Shown here one piece after another: positions 1-7,256 of a DNA stretch of 16,391 nt. Numbering within the stretch: position 1 is the first letter of the stretch; every line of letters starts with the position of its first letter. The stretch lies in NCBI GenBank assembly GCA_017998585.1, contig JAGOCT010000010.1, positions 1 to 16,391 of the forward strand. The letters are read 5' to 3'. The position numbers were made by a program, and so were the translations under genes. The notes under the pieces were generated by a model, which was not told the origin of the DNA, ran no database searches, and worked only from the letters and a program-made list of their open reading frames with translations. Origin of the DNA: Candidatus Cloacimonadota bacterium (GTDB lineage Bacteria > Cloacimonadota > Cloacimonadia > Cloacimonadales > WRIO01).

Positions 1-2
1 AT

Positions 3-413
3 GTATATCTGAATGAAGCAGATCATTTTATCAGACAACAGGGGATTAAACATTATATCCGCTATATGGACGATATGTTGTTGTTCTCAGATTCCTCTGA
101 GCATTTGAAGGATACATTGAACAGACTGGAGAAATTCCTCTGTGATGTTTTAAAGTTAACGATTAAAGAGAGGTCTGTACAGATTAATTATTGCAAAAGA
201 GGGATTCCTTTCCTTGGATTTCGGATATTTCCGGATATTATCAGAGTTCAGAATGTTAATATCAAAAGGATGAAACAGAAAATCAAAGAAAAAGAATACC
301 TTTTCAAAAAGGCTTATATCTCGGAAGAAACACTGAACGACAGTGTCCAGAGTACAATCGCCTATATAGAAACAGGCAATACCTTTAAACTCAGGGAAAG
401 AATATGGGGGTAA
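3..413 (+). CDS. Diversity-generating retroelement reverse transcriptase, C-terminal part (5' end outside window)
   Basis: The reading frame is open from base 3 and starts with a fragment resembling VYLNEADHF, followed by IRYMDDMLLFSD. YMDD is the catalytic motif of reverse transcriptases, and the first aspartate pair binds the metal ions. Downstream, GIPFLGFRIFP matches the 'FLG-R-FP' segment typical of DGR and group-II-like enzymes. About 136 residues are visible, against roughly 300-400 for a complete enzyme. In DGRs this enzyme copies the template-repeat RNA with adenine-specific errors, and the cDNA replaces the variable repeat of a target gene. The immediate 3' neighbour is an adenine-rich template repeat, which separates this from retron or group II intron enzymes. 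The ATG at base 66 is internal to the active site and is not the start. The accessory protein Avd and the target gene are not in the window. Confidence 0.9.
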   Translation, partial: VYLNEADHFIRQQGIKHYIRYMDDMLLFSDSSEHLKDTLNRLEKFLCDVLKLTIKERSVQINYCKRGIPFLGFRIFPDIIRVQNVNIKRMKQKIKEKEYLFKKAYISEETLNDSVQSTIAYIETGNTFKLRERIWG

Positions 414-420
414 AAATCAT

Positions 421-545
421 AAATGGTTCTAACCGTGTGAATCGTGGTGGCAGCTGGAACAACAACGATAACAATTGTCGGGTGGCTAATCGCAACAACA
501 ACAACCCTGACAACAGCAACAACAACATCGGCTTCCGTCTTTCGG
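421..545 (+). repeat. DGR template repeat (TR)
   Basis: This stretch starts 8 bases after the reverse transcriptase stop and contains about twelve AAC codons in runs. Pseudo-translation gives RVNRGGSWNNNDNNCRV, then ANRNNNNPDNSNNNIGFRL. This is the classic DGR template for a C-terminal domain of the formylglycine-generating-enzyme/C-type-lectin fold: invariant GGSW, CRV, P and IGFRL frame positions, with AAC at every site to be diversified. Adenine mutagenesis of AAC yields codons for about 15 amino acids and never a stop. The exact ends cannot be set without the matching variable repeat. An open frame (404-712) runs through it, but this is most likely a by-product of the TR mimicking coding sequence. 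Confidence 0.88.
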
Positions 546-879
546 CACAACAAATATCAGACAGGATATGTTTAAGGATGTATCCTCAGTATTATGATTG
601 TTCGGATTTTTATCCTGTCCAGGGATGGCAAAGATTTATGCAAGAAACCACCGTATTTTGCACAGTCAGGCACCATCCCAAAAATAGTCGCTTAGCTATG
701 CTCATAATGTAGAAAAAGCGATGTAAAAAACAAGGTGTATTTTTTTATTGACAGGATCATATATTTAGACATCTTGTGATTTAGTCAGTGTGCTGTTTAG
801 TGTGAGTGAACTGATTCGTTCACATGATAAAGAAAATCTTTAAACGATGAATATGTGAGTAAAAGAGCAAAGGGTGGTT
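546..879 (+). other. Non-coding gap after the DGR template repeat
   Basis: No convincing gene is seen. A 6-bp inverted repeat AGGATA/TATCCT (563-568 and 581-586) lies just 3' of the template repeat, and a second small hairpin GGAT-TTTT-ATCC follows near 606-617. Such structures could belong to the template RNA or mark the retrohoming region, but this is inference. A TTGACA hexamer at 748-753 follows a T-run and could be the -35 box for the nuclease gene downstream. No good -10 box stands 16-18 bases after it. Confidence 0.4.
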
Positions 880-1917
880 ATGAGTAATATTGAAAATACT
901 GAAGCCAAAAGCGGGGCGCTTGTTTGCGGAATTGAAAGCCTTATAAACAGGGTATCCCTGCAGACAGCAATATATTTGAATTCTACTTTAAATAAACTAT
1001 ATTGGTCCATTGGCATATATATTTTGTCAGAACTCAAACATGAAATCTATTCAGGGTATGGAAAAAAGATTCTTGCGACACTGTCGCAACAATTGACTCT
1101 GAAGTTTGGTAAAGGGTATAGTTATTCAGCAATCACAAGAATGATAAAGGTGGCAGAAATCTTTAGTGAAGAGATGTTTGCGACACTGTCACAAACATTA
1201 TCCTGGAGTCATTTTATTGAATTGGCAACCATTGAAAGTGAAACAAAACGATATTTTTATCAACAGATGTGCATTACAAATCACTGGAGTGTTCGTAAAC
1301 TAAGAAATAGTCAGGATGCGATGCTTTATGAACGCACAGCTATTGCAAAGCAACCAGAAGAGATTATTAAAAGCACTTTGGATAATGCAGGAGTTGAACT
1401 TTCTCCTGAATTGGTTTTCAAAAACTCTTATGTTCTTGACTTTCTGGGGCTAAATGGTAACTACTCAGAAAAAGACCTTGAAAACGCGATTGTTAATCAA
1501 TTAGAGAAGTTTATTATGGAACTTGGGCAAGGTTTTGCTTTTCTTGAACGCCAAAAACGAATTAGTATAGATAGTGTTGACTATTATCTCGATTTACTTT
1601 TTTATCATCGTAAGTTGAACCGATTGATTGCCATTGACTTAAAACTGGGGAAGTTCAAACCTTCGTACAAAGCACAAATGGAATTGTATTTAAAGTACTT
1701 ACAAAAGTACGAACAACAAACCCATGAGAATGCTCCTATCGGTCTTTTACTATGCAGTGAAGGCAATACAGAACATATTGAACTGTTATTACTTGGCGAA
1801 GAAAACATTAAAGTTGCCCAATATCTGACTTATCTACCGGACAAACAATGGTTTATTGATAAATTGCATAAGTCTATCGCAATAGCTCAACAGGAAAGCA
1901 AACACGAAACACAATAA
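880..1917 (+). CDS. YhcG/DUF1016-family PDDEXK nuclease
   Basis: 345 residues, close to the usual length for the family. The N-terminal half (about 20-150) is the helical DUF1016 domain, with LYWSIGIYI and GYGKKILATLSQQL followed by GKGYSYSAITRMIKVAE. The C-terminal half carries a PDDEXK fold: YYLDLLFYHR gives the first acidic residue (about D238), and the strand AIDLKLGKF gives the D-x-K pair about 15 residues later, followed by Q and E in YKAQMELYLKYL. Members are found beside restriction systems and mobile elements and are thought to be DNA-acting. The substrate is unknown. A GTG two codons upstream (874) is also possible, but the ATG at 880 lies better behind the AAAGGG ribosome site. The gene lies between a DGR and a resolvase, so it is probably cargo. 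Confidence 0.85.
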   Translation: MSNIENTEAKSGALVCGIESLINRVSLQTAIYLNSTLNKLYWSIGIYILSELKHEIYSGYGKKILATLSQQLTLKFGKGYSYSAITRMIKVAEIFSEEMFATLSQTLSWSHFIELATIESETKRYFYQQMCITNHWSVRKLRNSQDAMLYERTAIAKQPEEIIKSTLDNAGVELSPELVFKNSYVLDFLGLNGNYSEKDLENAIVNQLEKFIMELGQGFAFLERQKRISIDSVDYYLDLLFYHRKLNRLIAIDLKLGKFKPSYKAQMELYLKYLQKYEQQTHENAPIGLLLCSEGNTEHIELLLLGEENIKVAQYLTYLPDKQWFIDKLHKSIAIAQQESKHETQ

Positions 1918-1953
1918 GCAAGTCACTTATGATCAAAATTATTGAATGCAATT

Positions 1954-1967
1954 CTGCCTTGAGGCAG
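1954..1967. other. Hairpin between nuclease and resolvase genes
   Basis: A perfect 5-bp stem CTGCC/GGCAG closes a TTGA loop 25 bases upstream of the resolvase start. No T-run follows, so it is a poor terminator. Its place just upstream of a resolvase makes a recombination-site arm conceivable, but only one such arm is visible. Confidence 0.3.
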
Positions 1968-1992
1968 TGTATATGTAGTATGGGAGGAAATC

Positions 1993-2547
1993 ATGAAAAT
2001 CGGCTACGCACGAGTAAGCACTTATGAACAGAATCTGGACATGCAGATTGATGATTTAAAGAAGAACGAATGTGAAAAGATATACGAGGAAAAAGTATCC
2101 GGATCAAAGGCAGACAGACCCATACTTCAGGATATGCTAAAAAATCTGAGAACTGGGGATGTTTTAGTGGTATGGAAACTGGATAGATTGGGTAGAAGTT
2201 TGAAAGACCTGCTGGAAATAGTAACAGGGCTTCAGAATAAGGGGGTAGAAATTATATCTTTAAAAGAGAGTATTGATACTACCTCATCAACCGGCAAGCT
2301 GATATTCTCGATATTTGGGGCTTTAGCAGAATATGAAAGAGATATCATCCGGGAACGAACAATGGCTGGCTTGAATTCTGCCAGAGCCAGAGGGATTGTC
2401 GGTGGGCGGAAGAAGCTTTTAAGTGATAAGGATGTAATACTGCTGAAGGCTTTGGCAAGCGATAAGACGATACCGATATCTGCCATTTGTGAGCGCTTTG
2501 GGATCTCGAGGAAGACTTATTATAATTATTTGAAAAATTTCTCTTGA
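1993..2547 (+). CDS. Serine recombinase of the resolvase/invertase family
   Basis: 184 residues, the full length for the small serine recombinase class (Tn3 resolvase, Gin/Hin/Pin). The N-terminal catalytic domain has the nucleophile Ser9 in GYARVST, Arg7, and the DRLGR motif (D64, R65, R68). The long E-helix follows (LAEYERDIIRERTMAGL, about 111-127). The C-terminal end is a helix-turn-helix with ISAICERFGISRKTYYNYL. It recombines DNA at short inverted or direct sites through a covalent 5'-phosphoserine intermediate. The start follows GGGAGG by 7 bases. No Tn3 transposase lies beside it; the Tn3 fragment near 11.3-11.8 kb is more than 8 kb away. It may be a stand-alone resolvase or invertase acting on neighbouring DNA. 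All key residues are present, so it looks functional. Confidence 0.92.
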   Translation: MKIGYARVSTYEQNLDMQIDDLKKNECEKIYEEKVSGSKADRPILQDMLKNLRTGDVLVVWKLDRLGRSLKDLLEIVTGLQNKGVEIISLKESIDTTSSTGKLIFSIFGALAEYERDIIRERTMAGLNSARARGIVGGRKKLLSDKDVILLKALASDKTIPISAICERFGISRKTYYNYLKNFS

Positions 2548-2576
2548 CAAGTAGAAGTAAAAGATTTATTTATACA
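2544..2576 (+). promoter_or_regulatory. Possible promoter for the 2.8-5.9 kb cluster
   Basis: A perfect TTGACA at 2544-2549 overlaps the resolvase stop codon. After 17 bases comes TATTTA (2567-2572), overlapping a TATACA at 2571. The -10 match is weak, and the leader to the first gene would be over 200 bases. The assignment is tentative. Confidence 0.3.
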
Positions 2577-2681
2577 TAAAATATTGCAAAAAATCTTAAT
2601 AGCTGAAGTCATGCTAAAGAGAAATATTTTATATATAAGTGTTCATTGTGCTTATGTTAGATATATCTGGAGGAGTTTTCT

Positions 2682-2705
2682 ATGTATTTAAATAAGTTGT
2701 CTTAA
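2682..2705 (+). other. Seven-codon open frame with a good ribosome site
   Basis: An ATG at 2682 stands 7 bases after GGAGGAG and opens MYLNKLS followed by a stop. It sits in the 257-bp leader of the membrane-protein cluster. It could be a leader peptide or the stump of a deleted gene. Nothing else in the leader resembles an attenuator. Confidence 0.25.
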
Positions 2706-2804
2706 TGTAAACAGTAAACAACTATTAGATATATAGTTTTTATGAGCAGGCAGAACAACTAAGTTTATAAACAGCAAAAATAATGATATTGGAGGATAAG
2801 AAAA

Positions 2805-3854
2805 ATGAATAAAGAGGAATTGTTGGACAATGATATCTTGAAAAATATTTTCGAACTACCCAAAGAATGGGCAAAAGCTCTTTATAGCATTGAGTACTGT
2901 TTAACAAAACACTCTATAGTTACAGAAACAGATAATAATAAGAGATTGCTTAAGCAGAATTGGCTTCAATTATGGGAAGAAGGGATAATTACCCTTTATA
3001 ATACTATAGAAGAAGATAGTGGCTTTTCATTGATCCGTGATGACCTTGCTCTTCAAGATTTCTTAAGAGAACTTAATTCTTTATCTACTCAGAAAAGTCA
3101 TTTATATATGATCATAATTGAGTCATTGTTTTTCACTCCCTTCTATGAACTTAACCATTTTCATCCTAAGGGTGTTAAACTGAAATATAAGTTAGATATT
3201 AACTACCTTAGCTATCTTCTAAAAGAATTTAATATTGACATACAACTATTGAAGAGCTTTCAAAATAGGTTTAAGAAATCTTATATGGCTTTATCGGGTA
3301 AGGATAAAACAATATTAATTTTTGCGTTAGTTTCCGGAATCGCAATCGCTGTTACCGGAGGAATGTTGGCTCCGCATATTGCACTATTGTTTGCAGCTGA
3401 GGGGTTATCGGGAGCTGCGGCTATATCTTCTGGTCTTGCTGTACTAGGTGGAGGTGCTGTCGCCATAGGTGGCTCCGGGATGCTTGGGGGCATCACAGTT
3501 CTTGTTACAGCAGGTGGCATAGTAGGAGTGGCAGGAGGAGCAGCTGTTGGGGTTTTAGTAGCAAATTCATCGGAATTAGCCACATTTATTGCAGCTAAGC
3601 TGGAAGTCTATTTTCGAGAAGTTTTATTGCCCATTTTACAAGATCCTGATAACGCCATAAGAATAATTCGAGGGCAGGAATCATTTATCAGAAGTCTGAA
3701 CGAGCAACTAGAAAAAAGCCCTAACATCACTGATGCTGAGAAAAAAGCTATAAAAGTACTTCAAAAAACCATTGTAATATTGCAAAGAGGGTTAGACAGG
3801 AATAGGAAAGCCTTAATAAAGTATAATGCTAGAATCATAGGTAATATTTCATAG
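2805..3854 (+). CDS. Unrecognised protein with a long Gly/Ala-rich membrane segment
   Basis: 349 residues. Residues 1-165 are soluble and helical in character. Residues 168-254 are a continuous hydrophobic stretch rich in Gly and Ala, with glycine-zipper-like runs such as LAVLGGGAVAIGGSGMLGG and TAGGIVGVAGGAAVGVL. The tail (255-349) is charged and predicted helical or coiled (RGQESFIRSLNEQLEKS). No signal peptide is seen. The architecture resembles pore-forming or membrane-inserting proteins with glycine-rich hairpins, but no family is assigned. The start follows TTGGAGG by 9 bases. It is the first of four same-strand genes, followed 81 bases later by a DUF697 protein with a similar hydrophobic glycine-rich character. 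A joint role at the cytoplasmic membrane is inferred. Confidence 0.72.
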   Translation: MNKEELLDNDILKNIFELPKEWAKALYSIEYCLTKHSIVTETDNNKRLLKQNWLQLWEEGIITLYNTIEEDSGFSLIRDDLALQDFLRELNSLSTQKSHLYMIIIESLFFTPFYELNHFHPKGVKLKYKLDINYLSYLLKEFNIDIQLLKSFQNRFKKSYMALSGKDKTILIFALVSGIAIAVTGGMLAPHIALLFAAEGLSGAAAISSGLAVLGGGAVAIGGSGMLGGITVLVTAGGIVGVAGGAAVGVLVANSSELATFIAAKLEVYFREVLLPILQDPDNAIRIIRGQESFIRSLNEQLEKSPNITDAEKKAIKVLQKTIVILQRGLDRNRKALIKYNARIIGNIS

Positions 3855-3935
3855 CAATATAGAGTGATGGCAGGATATTTTTGGCATTTATTTGTTCAAA
3901 AGATTTATTGAAATTATAAACAAAAAGGAGGAAAA

Positions 3936-4406
3936 ATGAGTTATTTACATGAAAAGTCAAATGCTTGTATAAGAAATCATACAGGATTTGCAATGGCGGC
4001 AGCTGTAATACCTGTACCTGTAGCTGATATTGGAGCTATAACAGCAGTAGAAATAGATATGATGAGAGCTCTGACTAAAATATATGGCCTTAACTGGAGT
4101 GAAAACATCGGTAAGCAAGCTTTAGGAATAGCTTCAGCTGCAATGGCTGGGACTGGAATATGGGGCTCTCTTATAAAGTTTATGCCTGGTGTTGGATCTA
4201 TAGTTGGAGGAATGATTCAGATGAGTGTGGCGGGAACAGTTTGCTACGCATTAGGAAAAACATATCAGCTACATTTAGAAACCGGCGGTGAGGTTTTTAA
4301 TCCAGAGGTTTTTGCAACAAAAATGAAAGAATATATAAAAGAAGGGAAAAATATTGTTAAAGAATTAAAGAAAAATGTAAAGAATGGTGAATATGATAAG
4401 AGGTAA
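3936..4406 (+). CDS. Stand-alone DUF697 (YcjF-type) membrane-associated protein
   Basis: 156 residues covering almost exactly one DUF697 domain. Signature segments are AAAVIPVPVADIGAITAVEI (about 21-40), the LTKIYGLNWSENIGKQ helix, KFMPGVGSIVGG (81-92) and ALGKTYQLHLETGG (105-118). The tail is lysine-rich. DUF697 is a hydrophobic helical domain usually fused to, or encoded beside, an Era/dynamin-like GTPase, and it probably contacts membranes. No GTPase occurs in this window, which makes this copy unusual. The start has an excellent AAGGAGG 5 bases upstream. It is probably co-transcribed with the preceding glycine-rich protein and the two genes after it. Confidence 0.8.
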   Translation: MSYLHEKSNACIRNHTGFAMAAAVIPVPVADIGAITAVEIDMMRALTKIYGLNWSENIGKQALGIASAAMAGTGIWGSLIKFMPGVGSIVGGMIQMSVAGTVCYALGKTYQLHLETGGEVFNPEVFATKMKEYIKEGKNIVKELKKNVKNGEYDKR

Positions 4407-4500
4407 TTTAAAGTAAAGCAGTTACCAAATGAGAACTGAAATACAATATGTCTGAGTCAAGGACTATTTATTTTTTTAATAGTGTTCAAAAGGAGGAATA

Positions 4501-4989
4501 ATGAATTTATCGACTTTACTTACTCTACCGTTCAAGGCTTCTATAAATTTAAATCTAAGTGATGCCATGCTTTCTGAGATTATGAGAGAAAACGGAGGAA
4601 AGCTTATTCAGGATATTTCAGTTGTCTGTCATAATCAATATTTTACTTTAACAGTTAAAGCCGGAATTGGAATATTGGCAAAATCATTTAGTATTGATTT
4701 GGTTATTAAAGAAATAATCTTAGATAAAAAATGTTTCTTAATTAAGTTGTATGACAAAAATCATTCTCTTGATGCTCTGAAATTATTAGCCAAGATTGCC
4801 GGATTAAATCGATTTAAAGAAGTCGAATTTTGCAATGACGAGATTCATGTGGATCTATCAAAAAGACTAATGATTTATAAGACAGAACATGATGATATTC
4901 CTATTGATCAGATTATAGGTCAATTGAGGTATGAATATCAGCTTATAGAAGGGGAGTTTGTTCTGGCATTAAGAAAAAACAGCCTATAA
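4501..4989 (+). CDS. Unrecognised 162-residue protein, third gene of the cluster
   Basis: I do not recognise a family. The sequence alternates short beta-like strands (FTLTVKAGIGIL, SFSIDLVIKEIILD, KCFLIKLYD, EIHVDLSKRLMIYK) with amphipathic helices. It lacks a signal peptide or clear membrane span. The pattern is compatible with a small alpha/beta or lipid-binding barrel-like domain, but this is only impression. It starts 5 bases after AAAGGAGG and ends 16 bases before the next gene, so the last two genes are surely one transcript. The 94 bases before it hold an A/T-rich hairpin (4463-4483) of low stability. It is retained as a real gene because of length, ribosome site and context. Confidence 0.7.
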   Translation: MNLSTLLTLPFKASINLNLSDAMLSEIMRENGGKLIQDISVVCHNQYFTLTVKAGIGILAKSFSIDLVIKEIILDKKCFLIKLYDKNHSLDALKLLAKIAGLNRFKEVEFCNDEIHVDLSKRLMIYKTEHDDIPIDQIIGQLRYEYQLIEGEFVLALRKNSL

Positions 4990-5005
4990 GTAAAGGAGTC
5001 AGATT

Positions 5006-5869
5006 ATGTCATTTATGCTGGTAAAAGGAAAAGTCTTTGTCTGTGAAGAGTGTTCCCGAGGAATACCCGTTGAATATGAAGGTGGAGAGCAGTGGACTCA
5101 GATAGGAGACTATAATATTGAATTACAAAATCGTATTTCACAAGAAATAGGAAAGTCATTTCCTGAACTGGAAGGATCTTATCTTTATGATTTTGGGATT
5201 TGTGAGGGATGTTATCAGCAGAATCATTACTTAAAGTATCCGGAAGAAGAAACAAATATTGCTGAACTCCTTCGATTCAGCAGTCATCAGTATATGAAAA
5301 AAGAAAAGGTTAAAGATTCGATGAGGCTTTTGATACAAAAGATTATTGATGATATCACTCGTAATTTAACAATTGTTGATATTGAAACAATTAGCAATCA
5401 GCAATTTGATCCGTATTTTGGAGATAAGCATTCAACTCTCTCTAAGCGAAAAGGTATGTTTAAACAATGGTATCAGAATCATATCAGGCCAAATATTAAT
5501 CATTTTATAATAAAACGCATTAGAGAAAACGAACAAATCGAGATGTTTGCATCTGAATTTAACCAGAAAATAGATGAATCATACACATGCCTGTTAACTC
5601 ATTTTAACAATGATGTGTTTATTGCTTTTATACCCAAAAATATATCTGATACGGAAAATTTAAACCCTTATATTCAGTATGAAAATACAGTCCGTAGTCC
5701 AGTTAGTAGTACGCCTGCTCTGATGTTTTATCATAAAGTCAAATTAAGTGCTACAGAAATAAAGAATAGCTTAAAGATTTCTACTGAAGATCTAGAACCG
5801 ATGATGGATACATATATACTTGAAAAACAATTCAAGGAGGTTCTTGAAGGGCTTGTTTTTAGTCAGTGA
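5006..5869 (+). CDS. Unrecognised 287-residue protein with two CxxC pairs
   Basis: Residues 13-16 (CEEC) and 66-69 (CEGC) form two cysteine pairs suited to bind one zinc ion in an N-terminal finger of about 60 residues. After that come a helical region (about 85-200, KRKGMFKQWYQNHIRPNINH) and a C-terminal alpha/beta part that includes LLTHFNNDVFIAFIPKN. No catalytic motif is evident. The start follows AAAGGAG with 9 bases spacing and lies 16 bases after the preceding stop, which indicates co-transcription. The protein closes the four-gene cluster. A regulatory or adaptor role is plausible but not shown. Confidence 0.7.
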   Translation: MSFMLVKGKVFVCEECSRGIPVEYEGGEQWTQIGDYNIELQNRISQEIGKSFPELEGSYLYDFGICEGCYQQNHYLKYPEEETNIAELLRFSSHQYMKKEKVKDSMRLLIQKIIDDITRNLTIVDIETISNQQFDPYFGDKHSTLSKRKGMFKQWYQNHIRPNINHFIIKRIRENEQIEMFASEFNQKIDESYTCLLTHFNNDVFIAFIPKNISDTENLNPYIQYENTVRSPVSSTPALMFYHKVKLSATEIKNSLKISTEDLEPMMDTYILEKQFKEVLEGLVFSQ

Positions 5870-5954
5870 TTGTAAAATAGTTTTATTCCTATACTTCAAT
5901 AGATATAGCCATAGAATACCTTTGGCTGAGAGTTTATCTCCTGCTCTCGAAGTC

Positions 5955-7067
5955 TTAGAGGCTGTTGAGGTAATTGGATACTTTTGTTTTGTGTTTGTTT
6001 AAGTAGTGGTTCCACGGGATTTTATGATTATATTGCAGAACCCCGGTAATAATTGCGGGATGAATTTTCAGTTCTCTGGCACATAAAGAAACAGCAGACA
6101 GGTTTATTTTATTGATATTCTCAAAATATTGAATTATATCGTTATGTTTTAAGGCTTCACGGGCAATAGAGTCTGCTTCCCTTTCAATGTCGTTCTTATC
6201 CTTGTTTTCTGACGAAATATCATCAATAATGCCTTCTGTGTTTGATTCATTCAGATGGTATAAAATATGGGCAATTTCATGAGCAATCAAAAACCAAAAA
6301 TTATCAATCCGGTCATATCTGCAGGTATATACAATAAAAGGATTGCTGTCTCTGAAGAAGCATGCACCATCCAGATAGGTCTGAGGGAGATGATTTAATA
6401 GTAAAAATCCTGTCCCTGCAAGTCTGAGATCATTTATGATATTCTGCATACCGTTACTCTCAATCGTATAGCGACTGATATTATTAAGAATAGCAGACAG
6501 ATCAGATTTATTATATTTTGGCAGATCGATTTCTTCAGACAGTAAATGGGCTTTTTGCAGCCATACCCTGGCGTGATAATAGTTAAAGTTATCAGCAAAA
6601 GCTTCAGAGCTTCTGTTGTAGCTGGCAATTTGCTGATTATTCAGGAAACTAAAATCAAGAGTATTTTTTCTCCAGAAGATTTTCACTTGTTTTACCAGAT
6701 CATCGACATTTTTCCACTCAGATAACCAGCCAAGTTTTATCATTTGCTGTATGGGCATATATCTGTAAATTCCGGCTTTGATTCTTATTGCTTCTTCTTT
6801 ATCGGCTTCAGAGTTTCTCTCTTTGAGCCGTTCTCTGTAATCGTACTCAGCTTTCAGCCAAAATTCAGGAGACTGTTTAAATATTTGAGACAGACTTTTT
6901 GCGATGTCATTGCTAATGGCAGTATTACTGTTTATGATTTTACTTAAATGTTTTTCGCTAATTCCGATAATGCCTGCCAGATCTTTCTGTGTCCATCCGT
7001 AATATTTTAATTCTTCCTTTATCAGGTCTCCGGGACTGATATTCATAAAAGGCTCGATCGCAGCCAT
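5955..7067 (-). CDS. HigA-like antitoxin/regulator with ImmA/IrrE-type metalloprotease domain
   Basis: 370 residues from the chosen start. Residues 10-70 are an XRE-type helix-turn-helix of the HigA class (GDLIKEELKYYGWTQKDLAG, then ISEKHLSKIINSN). Residues about 215-305 form an ImmA/IrrE-like zinc protease domain with HEIAH at 263-267 and the downstream EREAD motif (295-299) that supplies the third ligand. Such fusions act as antitoxin repressors, and the protease domain may process or sense. The start at 7067 was preferred over the in-frame ATGs at 7091 and 7112 because GGAGG lies 4 bases before it. The gene is convergent to the membrane-protein cluster and lies directly downstream of a shortened toxin gene. 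Confidence 0.88.
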   Translation of the reverse strand: MAAIEPFMNISPGDLIKEELKYYGWTQKDLAGIIGISEKHLSKIINSNTAISNDIAKSLSQIFKQSPEFWLKAEYDYRERLKERNSEADKEEAIRIKAGIYRYMPIQQMIKLGWLSEWKNVDDLVKQVKIFWRKNTLDFSFLNNQQIASYNRSSEAFADNFNYYHARVWLQKAHLLSEEIDLPKYNKSDLSAILNNISRYTIESNGMQNIINDLRLAGTGFLLLNHLPQTYLDGACFFRDSNPFIVYTCRYDRIDNFWFLIAHEIAHILYHLNESNTEGIIDDISSENKDKNDIEREADSIAREALKHNDIIQYFENINKINLSAVSLCARELKIHPAIITGVLQYNHKIPWNHYLNKHKTKVSNYLNSL

Positions 7068-7083
7068 GTTTCCTCCGTGTGTT

Positions 7084-7236
7084 TCATTCATAATGGTTTG
7101 ATAAATCAACAATGATTATTTTGCCCGTCATTATACTACCTTCGTCGAAAACAATCTTAAACTCTATCCGATACTTATTGTTTATTCTTACAGAGTATAA
7201 ATCGTTACCTTGAAGCTTTTCAAATATGATATCCAT
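7084..7236 (-). pseudogene. HigB/RelE-type toxin remnant (C-terminal half only)
   Basis: A 50-residue frame with MDIIFEKLQGNDLYSVRINN, then KYRIEFKIVF and GKIIIVDLSNHYE. This matches the last half of HigB/RelE-fold toxins, whose signature is 'LxG...WSIRIN..YRI.F......IVDYH'. Full toxins have about 90-110 residues, and an in-frame stop (TAG) just upstream excludes extension. A ribosome site AGGGG stands before the ATG, and a promoter-like pair lies behind it, so the short frame is probably still expressed. It may be inactive, or a minimal toxin. The stop overlaps an upstream in-frame ATG of the antitoxin, so translation is likely coupled. The gene order toxin then antitoxin is that of higBA. 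Confidence 0.65.
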
Positions 7237-7256
7237 TATCACCCCTATTGCTGACC

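Noticed and set aside
421..545. CRISPR or tandem-repeat array suggested by repeated AAC units
   Set aside because: Units are codon runs without spacers and are fully explained by a DGR template.
404..712. 102-residue open frame across the template repeat
   Set aside because: It starts inside the reverse transcriptase, and the Asn-rich part is the DGR template. The tail after IGFRL resembles no protein I know. Better explained as non-coding template RNA.
3281..3583. 100-residue Pro/Ala/Thr-rich minus-strand frame
   Set aside because: Antisense shadow of the Gly/Ala-rich segment of the plus-strand gene. No ribosome site.
3892..3920. TTGTTC, 17 bases, TATAAA as promoter of the DUF697 gene
   Set aside because: Transcription would start inside the ribosome binding site at about 3926, leaving no usable leader. 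Likely chance in A/T-rich sequence.
4463..4483. ACTATT/AATAGT hairpin before the third cluster gene as a terminator
   Set aside because: All A/T except one pair, loop of nine, and the T-run is inside the loop. Too weak.
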